A stretch of 64,000 nucleotides of DNA from Burkholderiaceae bacterium (lineage in GTDB: Bacteria; Pseudomonadota; Gammaproteobacteria; Burkholderiales; Burkholderiaceae_C), in the NCBI GenBank assembly GCA_017992055.1, contig JAGOPK010000001.1:186001-250000 (forward strand). Direction: 5' to 3'. Within the stretch, counting starts at the first letter, position 1. Every line of letters begins with the position of its first letter. Of this stretch, positions 28,291 through 38,012 are shown piece after piece. Below the pieces are notes generated by a model, which ran no database searches, was not told where the DNA came from, and saw only the letters and a program-made list of their open reading frames with translations. Position numbers and translations under genes: made by a program.

Positions 28291-29234
28291 GGGAGGGTCC
28301 TCGTCAAGGGGGGCGGCGGGCGGCCGCTCAGCGCCGCGGCGGCGCAGGCCATGGCATGGGCGGCCGACTCGGCCGGGCCGCAGCCGGCCAGCTGGGCATG
28401 CAGCAGGCCGGCCAGCAGTGCATCGCCGGCACCGGTGACGCTGCGCACGGCCACCGGCAGCGCCGGCTGGTGGTGGTGGCGGCGTGTGCCATCGGCCAGG
28501 CGCTGGGCCAGCCACAGGCCGTCGGCGCCCAGGCTCAGCGCCAGCTGGGCCAGGCCGCGGTCCAGCAGCGCATCGGCCAGGGCCTGGTGCGGCGTGGCCT
28601 CGGCCAGGCCGCTGAGCTGCAAGGCCTCCAGCCGGTTGGGCTTGAGCGTGTGCAGCCGCGCCAGGTGCGGCGCCAGCCGCGGCGCCTTGGCCGCCGACAC
28701 CGCATCGGCCCACACCGCCAGGCCGGGCGGCAGCAGCGGCCACAGCGCGGCCAGCGTGGCCGGTGGCAGATTGGCTTCGATCACCAGCGCCGCGGCGCCG
28801 GCCAGGTGCGGCGCCCAGGCCTGCAGCACGGTGGCGTCCAGCCGCGACAGCAGCTCCATGTCGTTGACCGCGGCCAGCATCTCGCCATCGGGCTGGTGCA
28901 GCGACAGGTAGCGTGCCGTGGCCGCGCCGGCCAGCGTGATGCAGCCGTCCATGCCGATGCCGGCCTGCCGGCCCTGCTGGCGCAGCCATTCGCCATCGGC
29001 ATCATCGCCCAGCAGGCTGAGCAGCTGCACCGCGCGGCCCTGGCGCGCCAGGCGCTCGGCAATGTTGCGGCCCACGCCACCGGGGCTGGACAGGATGCGG
29101 CCGGGGTTGGAATCGGCCAGGCGCAGCGGCGCGGCGGCCATGGCCTGCAGGTCGACATTGGCGGCGCCGATCACCACCACCGGGGCCTCGCCCGGCGCGG
29201 GCTCCGGCGCAGCGGTGGCAGGGGCTTGGCTCAT
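28287..29234 (-). CDS. psuK: Pseudouridine kinase (PfkB family)
   Basis: 315-residue cytosolic ribokinase-fold enzyme phosphorylating pseudouridine with ATP. PfkB features are [14 protein letters not shown] at the N-terminus, the [18 protein letters not shown] motif, [14 protein letters not shown], and the catalytic anion-hole/base motif [15 protein letters not shown] near the C-terminus. The assignment to pseudouridine rests on coupling with psuG. No dedicated psuT transporter is adjacent; uptake may depend on the nucleoside ABC system at 43-48.6 kb. It is divergent from ubiA with a palindrome in the 36-bp gap. Confidence 0.88.
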
Positions 29235-29237
29235 GGT

Positions 29238-29268
29238 CCGGATTATCCCGGCGGCCCGGATAATCCGG
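29238..29268. promoter_or_regulatory. Perfect 11-bp inverted repeat between psuK and ubiA
   Basis: CCGGATTATCC (29238-29248) and GGATAATCCGG (29258-29268) flank a 9-nt centre. The element fills nearly the whole 36-bp gap between the divergent psuK and ubiA starts. It is AT-richer than its surroundings. It could be a dimer-binding operator or a hairpin in one of the leaders. Confidence 0.5.
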
Positions 29269-29270
29269 CG

Positions 29271-30182
29271 GTGAGCACCGAATCCCTGCCGCCGCCATCG
29301 CGCCTGGCGCTGTACCTGGACCTGATCCGCTGGAACCGCCCGGCCGGCTGGCTGTTGCTGCTGTGGCCCACGCTGGCCGCGCTGTGGATCGCCGCCGACG
29401 GCTTTCCGGGCTGGCATCTGCTGATCGTGTTCAGCGCCGGCACGGTGCTGATGCGCTCGGCCGGCTGCTGCGTCAACGACGTGGCCGACCGCGAGTTCGA
29501 CCGCCATGTCAAGCGCACCGCCCAGCGGCCGGTGACGGCCGGGCGCATTGGCGTGCGCGAGGCCCTGGGCCTGGGCGCGGGCCTGGCGCTGGCGGCCTTT
29601 GCGCTGGTGCTGACGACCAATGTGCCCACCATTGCGCTGTCGTTCGCGGCGCTGGCCATTGCCATCGTCTACCCCTATGCCAAGCGGCTGGTGAGCATGC
29701 CGCAGGCGGTGCTGGGCGTGGCCTTCAGCTTCGGCATCCCGATGGCCTTTGCCGCCGTGCTGGGCGGCCACGAGCTGAGCTGGGCCGCCGTTAACGGTGC
29801 CGTGCCCTGGCAGGCCTGGGCCCTGCTGGCCGGCAACCTGTTCTGGGTGCTGGCCTACGACACCGAATACGCGATGGTCGACCGCGACGACGACCTCAAG
29901 ATCGGCATCCAGACCTCGGCCATCACGCTGGGCCGCTGGGACGTGGCGGCGGTGATGGGCTTTTATGCCGCCTACCTGCTGAGCTGGGCCCTGCTGGGCC
30001 GCAGCCTGGGCCTGGGCTGGGTGTTCCTGGCCGGCATCGTAGTGGCGGCGGCCCAGGCCGGCTGGCACTGGACGCTGATCCGCGGGCGCAGCCGCGACGG
30101 CTGCTTCCGCGCCTTCCGGCTCAACCACTGGCTGGGCGCCAGCGTGTTTGCCGGCGTGGCGCTGGACTTCGCGCTGCGCTGA
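29271..30182 (+). CDS. ubiA: 4-hydroxybenzoate octaprenyltransferase
   Basis: 303-residue inner-membrane prenyltransferase of ubiquinone synthesis, joining a polyprenyl chain to 4-hydroxybenzoate. About eight to nine hydrophobic segments are visible. The two Asp-rich Mg/diphosphate motifs are [15 protein letters not shown] and [17 protein letters not shown]. The N-terminal [20 protein letters not shown] is also conserved. The GTG at 29271 is the only good start, right after the palindrome. It is convergent with the DUF2059 gene. Confidence 0.95.
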   Translation: MSTESLPPPSRLALYLDLIRWNRPAGWLLLLWPTLAALWIAADGFPGWHLLIVFSAGTVLMRSAGCCVNDVADREFDRHVKRTAQRPVTAGRIGVREALGLGAGLALAAFALVLTTNVPTIALSFAALAIAIVYPYAKRLVSMPQAVLGVAFSFGIPMAFAAVLGGHELSWAAVNGAVPWQAWALLAGNLFWVLAYDTEYAMVDRDDDLKIGIQTSAITLGRWDVAAVMGFYAAYLLSWALLGRSLGLGWVFLAGIVVAAAQAGWHWTLIRGRSRDGCFRAFRLNHWLGASVFAGVALDFALR

Positions 30183-30211
30183 AGGCGGTCAGCCCGCAGC
30201 GCCGGGGGCCG

Positions 30212-30721
30212 TCATTGTTTTGCGGCTTCAGCAATCACCTCCTGCATCGCCGCCTGCAGCCTGGACATCATCGCCGGCATGCGCTGCTGCATCAGCTGCA
30301 TGCTCTTGTTCAGCACCACCGGCATCTTGGCCACGAAGGCCTGGCCGGCCGGGCTGCGGTAGAACTCGATCAGGCCGTCGATCTCGGCCTGGGTGAAGCT
30401 CTCGCGGTAGATCTGCACCTGCATCGGCTTGATCGAGGCCCAGCTCAGTTCCTCGCGCATCACGCGGGCAAACTTGACCGGCGCGGCCTCCAGCACACGC
30501 TGCTGCTCGGCCGTCAGCGGCTTGCCCTGGGCGCTGGCGGCCACGCCCTGCACCATGGCCTGGCGCATCTGCTGTTCGAGGTTGGCATACAGGCCGTCGA
30601 GCATGGACTCGGCCTTGGTCACCGCCAGCAGGGTGTCGATGGAGGCGTCGCTGGGCGCGCCGTTCTGCGCCCAGGCGCTGGTGGACAGGGCAAGCAGCAG
30701 GCAGGCGGCAAGGCGGCGCAT
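30212..30721 (-). CDS. DUF2059 domain-containing exported protein
   Basis: 169 residues with a cleavable signal peptide (LLLALSTSAWAQ). The body is helical. The DUF2059 core is recognised by YRESFTQAEIDGLIEFYRSP and GQAFVAKMPVVLNKSMQLMQ. The family is widespread in Proteobacteria, periplasmic and functionally uncharacterised. It lies 56 bp downstream of deoA on the same strand and could be read through from it, but a link to nucleoside metabolism is not evident. Confidence 0.85.
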   Translation of the reverse strand: MRRLAACLLLALSTSAWAQNGAPSDASIDTLLAVTKAESMLDGLYANLEQQMRQAMVQGVAASAQGKPLTAEQQRVLEAAPVKFARVMREELSWASIKPMQVQIYRESFTQAEIDGLIEFYRSPAGQAFVAKMPVVLNKSMQLMQQRMPAMMSRLQAAMQEVIAEAAKQ

Positions 30722-30777
30722 GGTCGGACGGGGCAGTGGCGGAGCCGCCCAGCATAGCGGCCGCGCGGCCGCTGGGC

Positions 30778-32112
30778 TCATACGATGGTGATGACCTCGT
30801 GCACCACCGCGGGCACGGCCGGCGCCGCCTCGGCCAGCGTCACCGCGGCCTGCAGCGCGGCCATCGCCGCCTCGGCATCGGCGGCCGAGGCCGCATGCAC
30901 ACGCGCCATCGGCTCGCCGGCGGCCAGTTGCGTGCCCAGCGGCTGCAGCTGGCTGAAGCCCACGCGTGCATCCACCGCATCGCCGGGCCGGCGCCGGCCG
31001 CCACCCAGGGCCACCACGGCCAGGCCCACGGCGCGGGTGTCGATGCGCGCCAGCCAGCCGGCGCGCGGCGCCGGCACGTCGCGCTGCACCGGTGCCGCCG
31101 GCAGCCGGGCCTCTTGCAGCACGTCGGCCGGGCCGCCGAGTGCGGCCACCATGCGCGCAAAGCGCTCGGCGGCCCGGCCGCTGCGCCAGGCGGCTTCGGC
31201 CAGGCGGCGGCCTTCGTCCACCGTGGCCGCCAGCCCGCCCAGGCGCAGCATGCGCGCGGCCAGGGCCAGGGTCAGCTCGGTGAAACGCGGCTCGGGCCCG
31301 ATGCCACGCAACCAGTCCAGGCTCTCGGCCACCTCCAGCGCATTGCCGGCCGTGCGGCCCAGCGGCTGGTCCATGTCGGTGATCAGGGCCTCGGTGGGCA
31401 GGCCGGCGCCGGCGGCCACCTCGACCAGGCTGCGCGCCAGCACGCGGGCCTCGTCGGCCGAGGCCATGAAGGCGCCGCTGCCCACCTTGACGTCCATCAC
31501 CAGGCTGTGCAGGCCGGCCGCGCGCTTCTTGCTCAGGATGCTGGCGGTGATCAGCGGCACCGATTCGACGGTGGCCGTGACGTCGCGGATGGCATACAGC
31601 CGCCGGTCGGCCGGCGCCAGATCGGCACCGGCGCCGACGATGGCGCAGCCGCACTGGCGCAGCGTGGCCAGCAGCTGTTCACGTGGCGGGTTGACGCCGT
31701 AGCCGGGCAGGGCTTCGAGCTTGTCCAGCGTGCCGCCGGTGTGTCCCAGGCCGCGGCCCGAGATCATCGGCACCACGCCGCCGCAGGCGGCGACGATGGC
31801 CGCCAGCGGCAGGCTGACCTTGTCGCCGACGCCGCCGGTGGAATGCTTGTCCAGCACCGGGCCGTCCAGGCCGGCGCCCGACCAGCCGAGCACCTCGCCC
31901 GAATGCGTCATGGCCTCGGTCAGGGCCACGCATTCGGCGCGGTCCATGCCGCGCCAGACGATGGCCATGGCCAGGGCCGCGGCCTGGCTGTCGGCAAAGC
32001 CGCCATCGACCAGGCCACGCACAAAGGCCTGGATCTGCGCCGGGCTCAGCGCCCGGCCGTCGCGTTTGGCGCGGATGATCTCGGCCGGCAGCAGCTCGGT
32101 GGTGCCGCTCAT
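30778..32112 (-). CDS. deoA: Thymidine phosphorylase
   Basis: 444-residue cytosolic enzyme phosphorolysing thymidine and deoxyuridine to the base and 2-deoxyribose-1-phosphate. Family motifs are AEIIRAKRDG at the N-terminus, the phosphate-binding DKHSTGGVGDKVSL, the SGRGLGHTGGTLDKLE signature, and VMDVKVGSGAFM. The length matches DeoA (about 440). The gene begins 5 bp after deoC and the two form a catabolic pair within a minus-strand unit with ushA. Confidence 0.96.
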   Translation of the reverse strand: MSGTTELLPAEIIRAKRDGRALSPAQIQAFVRGLVDGGFADSQAAALAMAIVWRGMDRAECVALTEAMTHSGEVLGWSGAGLDGPVLDKHSTGGVGDKVSLPLAAIVAACGGVVPMISGRGLGHTGGTLDKLEALPGYGVNPPREQLLATLRQCGCAIVGAGADLAPADRRLYAIRDVTATVESVPLITASILSKKRAAGLHSLVMDVKVGSGAFMASADEARVLARSLVEVAAGAGLPTEALITDMDQPLGRTAGNALEVAESLDWLRGIGPEPRFTELTLALAARMLRLGGLAATVDEGRRLAEAAWRSGRAAERFARMVAALGGPADVLQEARLPAAPVQRDVPAPRAGWLARIDTRAVGLAVVALGGGRRRPGDAVDARVGFSQLQPLGTQLAAGEPMARVHAASAADAEAAMAALQAAVTLAEAAPAVPAVVHEVITIV

Positions 32113-32117
32113 GCTGC

Positions 32118-32909
32118 TCAGTAGGTTCCGGGCGCCGCGGTATTGCCGGAGCCCTGGCCGCTGAGCACACGCAGGATGTCGCCCAGCAGGCCGCTGGCGC
32201 CGAAGCGCAGGCGCTGCGGCGTCAGCGCGGCCTCGCCCAGCAGTTCACGCTGCAGCGCGATGTAGGCGCCGGCATCGGCCACCGTGCGGATGCCACCCGA
32301 GGCCTTGAGGCCCACGGCCGCGCCGCGCGGGTGGGCGGCGATGGCCGCCAGCATGGCACGGGCGGCGCCGGGCGTGGCGCCATGGGGCGTCTTGCCGGTG
32401 CTGGTCTTGAGGAAGTCGACGCCGGCATCCAGGCCCAGGCGCGCGGCGCGGTCCACCAGGGCCAGGCCATCGGGCCGTTGCTCCAGCTCGCCCGACTCGA
32501 GGATCAGCTTCAGCCGCTGGCCCGGGCAGGCGGCGCGCACGGCCTGCACCACGGCGGCGGCCGCGGCCTCGTCACCCGCGGCCAGCGCGCGCCAGGGCAG
32601 CACCAGGTCGACCTCTTCGCCGCCGGCGGCGACGATGGCCCGGGTGTCGGCCACGGCGCGCTCAATGTCGGTGCTGCCGTCGGGAAAGTTGGCCACCGCG
32701 GCCACGGCCACGCCGGCCGGCGCCAGGGCCTTGGCCTGAGCCACGAAGCGCGGCCACACGCACAGCGCGGCCGGCGTGGCGCCGGCCAGCGCCGGATCGG
32801 CGGCCTTGGCCGCCAGCGCGTTGATGCTGGCCTGGCTGTCGTCGTCGTTGAGGCTGGTCAGGTCCAGGCAGGCCAGGGCCAGGCGGGCGGTGTGTTGCAG
32901 GTCGCTCAT
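32118..32909 (-). CDS. deoC: Deoxyribose-phosphate aldolase
   Basis: 263-residue class I aldolase splitting 2-deoxyribose-5-phosphate into acetaldehyde and glyceraldehyde-3-phosphate. The Schiff-base Lys is in DFLKTSTGKTPHGAT. The second Lys is in VGLKASGGIRTVADA. LDLTSLNDDDS near the N-terminus is the conserved opening. No phosphopentomutase (deoB) is seen in the window, so deoxyribose-1-phosphate from DeoA must be converted elsewhere. It sits 17 bp after ushA and 5 bp before deoA. Confidence 0.95.
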   Translation of the reverse strand: MSDLQHTARLALACLDLTSLNDDDSQASINALAAKAADPALAGATPAALCVWPRFVAQAKALAPAGVAVAAVANFPDGSTDIERAVADTRAIVAAGGEEVDLVLPWRALAAGDEAAAAAVVQAVRAACPGQRLKLILESGELEQRPDGLALVDRAARLGLDAGVDFLKTSTGKTPHGATPGAARAMLAAIAAHPRGAAVGLKASGGIRTVADAGAYIALQRELLGEAALTPQRLRFGASGLLGDILRVLSGQGSGNTAAPGTY

Positions 32910-32926
32910 GTTCGGGGTCAGCAGGT

Positions 32927-34579
32927 TCAGCGCCGGATCACGGTCTGGCCGGGCTCGAAGTCGGCCAGCTTCAGCGGGCTGTGGCGGGCGATGTAGCCGC
33001 GCAGCACCTCGGCATCGTTGAAGCCGGTGTCGGTCCAGCCGGGATGGCCGTTCATCTTGGGATAGCCGTCGCCGCCGGCGGCGGTGAAGTTGGTGATGGC
33101 CAGGCGGTAGCGGCGCTGCGGGTCGATGGGCTGGCCGCCGATGCGCGCCTCCTTCAGCTGGCCGCCCTCGATCAGCATGTTCACGCCCCAGGTCTGCGGA
33201 AAGGCGCCGGAGTTGGGCGTCATCGCCGCGGCAATGCGCAGATAGTCCAGCAGCTCGGCGCCGCTGAGGGTGAGCACGCCCACGGTGTTGGAGAAGGGCT
33301 GGACCTTGAGCACATCGCGGTAGCTGATGGCGCCGGCCGGCAGGCTGTCGCGCACGCCGCCGGAGTTGAGCAGGGCCAGGTCGGCGCCGGTGCGGTCGAC
33401 CATGGCGCGGGCGATCAGCAGGCCCATGGTGGTGGGCTGGCGGCGCACGCGGTCGCGGTCGCCGTCGAACTGGCCGTCGGCCGAGCCCACCGGCGCCGCC
33501 AGCCGCGCCGCGCCGGCGGCCTGGAAGGGCTGCAGGAAGCTGCGCAGCCCGGCGTCGTCGGCAATGGCCTCGGTGGCCAGCAGCTTCTTGCCATCGGGCT
33601 GGCGGATCTTCAGGTTGACCGGCAGCAGCTGGTAGCGCTGCAGCTCGACCTTGCCGCCGTCGATGACGAAGTCGGCCCGGCCGACGTACTTGCCCCATTC
33701 GTGGGCCTGCACGATCCAGGCGCCGTTCTGGCGGTCGGGCGCGCAGGGCTGGCCCGGTACATAGGACGGGTTGCGCCGGTTCTCGGCCAGCATGCACACC
33801 GGGTTCTGGCTGTGGCCGCCGACCACCAGGTCCAGGCCCGGCACGGCGCGCGCCATCTCCACGTCGCCGGGCGCATTGACGCCGCGGTCGCCATTGGGAT
33901 AGTGGCCCATGTGGGTGGCGGCGATGAGCATGTCGGCCTGCGGCCGCAGCTGCGGCACCAGGCGCGCCGCCTCGGCAATGGGCTGGCGGAACTCGATGCC
34001 GCGCACATTGTCGGGCAGCACCATCTTGGCCGTGTCGTCGGTGGTCAGGCCCAGCACGGCGATCTTGTAGCCGCGGCGCTCGAAGATGCGGTAGGGCTCG
34101 AACAGGCGCTGGCCGTCCGCGCCGTAGATGTTGGCCGACAGCAGCGGGAACCGCGCCCATTGCTGCTGCTTGCGCAGCACGGCCAGCGGCTTGTCGAACT
34201 CGTGGTTGCCGATGGCGATGGCGTCGTAGCCCAGCAGGTTCATGCCCTTGAAGTCGGGCTCGGCATCCTGCAGGTCGCTCTCGGGCACGCCGGTGTTGAC
34301 GTCGCCGCCGTCGAGCAGCAGCAGCTCGCCGCCGGCGGCGGCGACCTCGGCGCGCACGCGGTCGATCAGGGTCTTGCGCGCGGCCAGGCCGTATTCACCG
34401 TCGGCATTGGGCCAGAAGCGGCCGTGGTGGTCGTTGGTGTGCAGGATGGTCAGCTTCAGCGGCGCCCGGGTGGTGGGCGGCGTGGCAGGCGACGTGGCGC
34501 AGCCGGCCAGCACGGCGGCGCAGACCAGGGCCGGCAGGGCGAGCAGGCTGAAGCGGCGGGTGGGCAGGGGCGAGGACAT
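32927..34579 (-). CDS. ushA: Bifunctional UDP-sugar hydrolase/5'-nucleotidase (UshA-like) lipoprotein
   Basis: 550-residue periplasmic metallophosphoesterase. The signal ends in a lipobox (AAVLAGC). The N-terminal metal-binding motifs are HTNDHHGRF, LLDGGDVNTG, GNHEFDKP and ATHMGHYPNGDRG. The C-terminal 5'-nucleotidase domain includes NSGGVRDSLPAG and FTAAGGDGYP. It would dephosphorylate nucleotides so that nucleosides can be imported. It stands directly upstream of deoC-deoA (17 bp) and 9 bp downstream of kup, forming a plausible transcription unit kup-ushA-deoC-deoA. Confidence 0.93.
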   Translation of the reverse strand: MSSPLPTRRFSLLALPALVCAAVLAGCATSPATPPTTRAPLKLTILHTNDHHGRFWPNADGEYGLAARKTLIDRVRAEVAAAGGELLLLDGGDVNTGVPESDLQDAEPDFKGMNLLGYDAIAIGNHEFDKPLAVLRKQQQWARFPLLSANIYGADGQRLFEPYRIFERRGYKIAVLGLTTDDTAKMVLPDNVRGIEFRQPIAEAARLVPQLRPQADMLIAATHMGHYPNGDRGVNAPGDVEMARAVPGLDLVVGGHSQNPVCMLAENRRNPSYVPGQPCAPDRQNGAWIVQAHEWGKYVGRADFVIDGGKVELQRYQLLPVNLKIRQPDGKKLLATEAIADDAGLRSFLQPFQAAGAARLAAPVGSADGQFDGDRDRVRRQPTTMGLLIARAMVDRTGADLALLNSGGVRDSLPAGAISYRDVLKVQPFSNTVGVLTLSGAELLDYLRIAAAMTPNSGAFPQTWGVNMLIEGGQLKEARIGGQPIDPQRRYRLAITNFTAAGGDGYPKMNGHPGWTDTGFNDAEVLRGYIARHSPLKLADFEPGQTVIRR

Positions 34580-34588
34580 GCAGCGATC

Positions 34589-36475
34589 CTATATCTCGAC
34601 TTTGGCGCCCAGCTCGACGATGCGGTTGGACGGCAGGTTCAGGAAGTCGGCGGCCGAGGCGGCATTGCGGTGCATGCCGGCAAACAGCTTCTCGCGCCAC
34701 AAGGCCATGCCCTCGCCGATGGTCGGGATGACGATGTCGCGGCTGAGGAAGTAGCTGGTGTCCATCTCGGGCAGCGGGATGCCGCGGCCTTGCAGCAGTT
34801 GCAGCGCCTCGGGCACGTCGGGGTCGTTCTTGAAGCCGAAGTGCAGCACCACCTGCCAGCAGTCGTGGCCCAGGCTCTGCATCTCGATGCGCCTGTCGAA
34901 GCCGATCCACGGCACCTCGTGGTGGCGCACGGTGACGAACAGGTTGTACTCGTGCAGCACCTTGTTGTGCTTGAGGTTGTGCAGCAGCGCGTTCGGCGTC
35001 ATGTCCACGTCGCCGGACAGGAACACCGCCGTGCCGTCCACGCGGGTGGGCGGGCTGATGAACACGGCTTCGAGAAAGCTCTTCAGGTCGATGGCGTCCT
35101 GGCGCAGCTTCACCGCCATCAGCTTGCGGCCCTGCATCCAGGTGACCATCAGCGTGAACATGCCGATGCCGATGACCAGCGGGAACCAGCCGCCGGCCAC
35201 CAGCTTGAGCATGTTGCTGGCGAAGAAGGTGACGTCGATGACGAAGAAGAAGCCGGTGGCGGCGATGCAGGGCAGCAGCGGGTACTTCCAGCCGTAGCGG
35301 ATGACGAAGAAGGTCATCACCGTGGTGATGGTCATGTCCAGCGTGACCGCGATGCCGTAGGCGCTGGCCAGGCTGGACGAGCTCTTGAACAGCGCCACCG
35401 CCAGCACGATGAACACATACAGACCCCAGTTGATGAAGGGCACGTAGATCTGGCCGGTGTCCTTGACCGAGGTGTGGCGCACCGCCATGCGCGGCAGGAT
35501 GCCCAGCTGGATGGCCTGCTTGGTGACCGAGAACGCCGCCGAGATCAGCGCCTGCGAGGCGATCACCGTGGCCGCCGTGGCCAGGAACACCAGCGGCAGC
35601 CGCGCCCAGCCCGGCGCCATCAGGAAGAACGGGTTCTCCACCGCCGCCGGATCGCGCAGCAGCATCGCGCCCTGGCCGAAGTAGTTGACCACCAGGGCCG
35701 GCATCACGAAGCCGTACCAGGCGATGCGGATCGGCCGCTTGCCGAAGTGGCCCATGTCGGCATACAGGGCCTCGCCGCCGGTGACGCACAGCACCACCGC
35801 GCCCAGCGCGATGAAGGCCACCAGCGGCTGGTGGGCAAAGAAGCCCAGCGCATGCGCCGGGTTCAGCGCCACCAGCACCGCCGGGTTGGCGATCACATGC
35901 GGCAGGCCCAGCGCCACCAGCACGATGAACCAGACCAGGGTGATGGGCCCGAAGAACTTGCCGATGCCGCCGGTGCCGAAGCGCTGCACCGCAAACAGGC
36001 CGGTCAGCACCACCAGGGTCAGCGGGATGACCCAGGCATGCAGGGCCGGTGCGGCCACCTCCAGGCCCTCCACCGCCGACAGCACCGAGATCGCCGGCGT
36101 GATGACACCGTCGCCGTAGAAGATGGCGGTGCCGAACAGGCCCACGGTCATCAGCACATTGCGCAGGCCGGGCCGGTCCTTCACCGCGGTGGTGGCCAGG
36201 GCCAGCATGGCGATCAGGCCGCCTTCGCCGTTGTTGTCGGCGCGCAGGATCAGCAGCACGTACTTCAGCGAGACGATGATGGTCATCGTCCAGAAGATCA
36301 GCGACAGCACGCCCAGGATGTTGTCGGGCGTGGCCGGCACATGGCCGGCGTGGAACACCTCTTTCAGCGCATACAGCGGGCTGGTGCCGATGTCGCCGTA
36401 GACGACGCCCAGCGCGCCCAGGGTCAGCGCGGCCAGGGCCGCCGGGGAAGAGGAGGAGGTGTTCGCGTTGCTCAC
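34589..36475 (-). CDS. kup: Low-affinity potassium transport system protein Kup
   Basis: 628-residue K+/H+ symporter with about twelve transmembrane helices in the first 440 residues and a cytoplasmic C-terminal domain. The family opening [20 protein letters not shown] is present, as are [12 protein letters not shown] and [10 protein letters not shown]. The start is GTG 36475. No Shine-Dalgarno is visible; instead a perfect 8-bp hairpin lies 13 bp upstream. The stop is 9 bp before ushA, an unexpected neighbour for a potassium transporter. Confidence 0.95.
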   Translation of the reverse strand: MSNANTSSSSPAALAALTLGALGVVYGDIGTSPLYALKEVFHAGHVPATPDNILGVLSLIFWTMTIIVSLKYVLLILRADNNGEGGLIAMLALATTAVKDRPGLRNVLMTVGLFGTAIFYGDGVITPAISVLSAVEGLEVAAPALHAWVIPLTLVVLTGLFAVQRFGTGGIGKFFGPITLVWFIVLVALGLPHVIANPAVLVALNPAHALGFFAHQPLVAFIALGAVVLCVTGGEALYADMGHFGKRPIRIAWYGFVMPALVVNYFGQGAMLLRDPAAVENPFFLMAPGWARLPLVFLATAATVIASQALISAAFSVTKQAIQLGILPRMAVRHTSVKDTGQIYVPFINWGLYVFIVLAVALFKSSSSLASAYGIAVTLDMTITTVMTFFVIRYGWKYPLLPCIAATGFFFVIDVTFFASNMLKLVAGGWFPLVIGIGMFTLMVTWMQGRKLMAVKLRQDAIDLKSFLEAVFISPPTRVDGTAVFLSGDVDMTPNALLHNLKHNKVLHEYNLFVTVRHHEVPWIGFDRRIEMQSLGHDCWQVVLHFGFKNDPDVPEALQLLQGRGIPLPEMDTSYFLSRDIVIPTIGEGMALWREKLFAGMHRNAASAADFLNLPSNRIVELGAKVEI

Positions 36476-36487
36476 CGACGCGGCCGC

Positions 36488-36508
36488 GCACGGCCTTGGC
36501 GGCCGTGC
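36488..36508 (-). promoter_or_regulatory. Leader hairpin upstream of kup
   Basis: GCACGGCC (36488-36495) and GGCCGTGC (36501-36508) form a perfect 8-bp stem with a 5-nt loop, 13-33 nt upstream of the kup GTG. In the minus-strand mRNA it lies where a ribosome-binding site would be expected. It could be a leader structure, or a terminator for gshA without a U run. Confidence 0.4.
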
Positions 36509-36597
36509 CGGGGAGTGGTCAAAACGCGATTGTGCGCTCGCGCCGGTGTTTTTTGCGCTGCAGCAAAGCGGCCGCGGCGCAGCGGCAACAGCCGGCT

Positions 36598-37899
36598 TCA
36601 GTCATAGACCTCGGCATCGGGATCGGTGGCCTCCAGCTCGTAGCTGGCGGCCAGCATGGCCAGGCGGCCGATCACGCCATACATGTAGAAGCGGTTGGGC
36701 GCGCTGGCACCGGGCTTGGCGCCGGCCTTGGGCAGCTGGTGGCTCTGGTCGAAGGCCAGCGGCACATAGCGTGCGCCGGGCGTCGACAGGTTCTCGTCGA
36801 TGCCACGCTCGGCATGCACGCGGTAGAAGCCGCCGACCACATAGCGGTCGATCATGTAGACCACCGGCTCGGCCACGGCGTCGTGCACCCGCTCGTAGGT
36901 GGGCACGCCTTCCTGGATGATGACCTCGGTGACGGCCTCGCCGTCGCGCACCGTGGCCAGGCGCTCGCGCAGGCGGGCGCTGGTGCTGGCATCGGCCAGT
37001 TCCTTGGCGTCGCGCACCGTCACCAGGCCGGCGCCGCCCGAGCCGTTGTCGGCCTTGACGACGACGAAGGGCTTCTCGTTGATGCCGTATTCCTTGTACT
37101 TGCGCCGCACCTTGGTGAGCAGCGCGTCCACGCCCTCCTGCACGCAGTCCAGGCCGGCGGCCTCGGCAAAGCTGACCTCGCCGCAACGGCCGAACATCGG
37201 GTTGATCAGCCAGGGGTCCATGCCCAGCAGCTTGGCGAACTTCTTGGCCACTTCCTCGTAGCTGTCGAAGTGGCGGCTCTTGCGGCGCAGGCCCCAGCCG
37301 GCATGCAGCGGCGGCAGCAGGTACTGCTCGTGCAGGTTCTCCAGCACCTTGGGCGTGCCATTGGCCAGGTCGCAGTTGAGCAGGATGGTGCAGGGGTCGA
37401 AGTCCTTCAGCCCCAGGCGGCGTGGCGTGCGCAGCAGCGGCTCCAGCGTCAGGCTGTCGCCATCGGGCAGGGCCAGCGGCGTGGGCGCCTGGATGCCGGC
37501 ATCCAGCGTGCCCAGGCGCACGTTCAGCCCGGCCATGGTGAACACCTGCACCAGGCGCTGCAGGCTGGCGCGGTAGAAGCTGCTCTTGTTGTCGGGATCG
37601 GGCACCAGCAGCAGGTTGCGCGCCTCGGGGCAGATCTTCTCGATCGCCGCCATCGCCGCCTGCACCGCCAGCGGCAGCATCTCGGGCGTCAGGTGGTTGA
37701 AGCCGCCGGGGAACAGGTCGGTGTCCACCGGCGCCAGCTTGAAGCCGGCATTGCGCAGGTCCACCGAGGTGTAGAACGGTGGCGTGTGCTCCATCCATTC
37801 GAGCCGGAACCAGCGCTCGATGGCCGGCATCGAGTCGAGGATGCGCGCCTCCAGTTCGTTGATCGGGCCGGTCAGCGCGGTGATGAGATGGGGGACCAT
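36598..37899 (-). CDS. gshA: Glutamate-cysteine ligase, proteobacterial (T. ferrooxidans) type
   Basis: 433-residue ATP-dependent enzyme forming gamma-glutamylcysteine, the first step of glutathione synthesis. The sequence belongs to the GshA family typical of Burkholderiales (TIGR02049 type), with [44 protein letters not shown] (ATP-grasp region) and [16 protein letters not shown] lies 6 nt upstream of ATG 37899. gshB is not in the window. Confidence 0.93.
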   Translation of the reverse strand: MVPHLITALTGPINELEARILDSMPAIERWFRLEWMEHTPPFYTSVDLRNAGFKLAPVDTDLFPGGFNHLTPEMLPLAVQAAMAAIEKICPEARNLLLVPDPDNKSSFYRASLQRLVQVFTMAGLNVRLGTLDAGIQAPTPLALPDGDSLTLEPLLRTPRRLGLKDFDPCTILLNCDLANGTPKVLENLHEQYLLPPLHAGWGLRRKSRHFDSYEEVAKKFAKLLGMDPWLINPMFGRCGEVSFAEAAGLDCVQEGVDALLTKVRRKYKEYGINEKPFVVVKADNGSGGAGLVTVRDAKELADASTSARLRERLATVRDGEAVTEVIIQEGVPTYERVHDAVAEPVVYMIDRYVVGGFYRVHAERGIDENLSTPGARYVPLAFDQSHQLPKAGAKPGASAPNRFYMYGVIGRLAMLAASYELEATDPDAEVYD

Positions 37900-37960
37900 G
37901 GGGGCCTCAGGTGGAATCGGCTTTGGAAAATTCTAGTGGCGGGCCTGCCGGCGCCCCATG

Positions 37961-37989
37961 AAAAAAGGGCGCCGCAGCGCGGCGCCCTT
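37961..37989 (-). terminator. Rho-independent terminator of the TonB-dependent receptor gene
   Basis: AAGGGCGCCGC (37965-37975) and GCGGCGCCCTT (37979-37989) form a perfect 11-bp stem with a 3-nt loop. A run of A immediately left becomes a U run on the minus strand. It lies 23 bp past the receptor stop and before gshA. Confidence 0.88.
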
Positions 37990-38012
37990 CGGGCTGGGTC
38001 GGGTTCCGAGGC

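Noticed and set aside
32981-36607. Open frame of 1208 codons on the plus strand across ushA and kup
   Set aside because: Antisense to two clear genes, His/Gln/Arg-rich composition typical of shadow frames, no ribosome-binding site.
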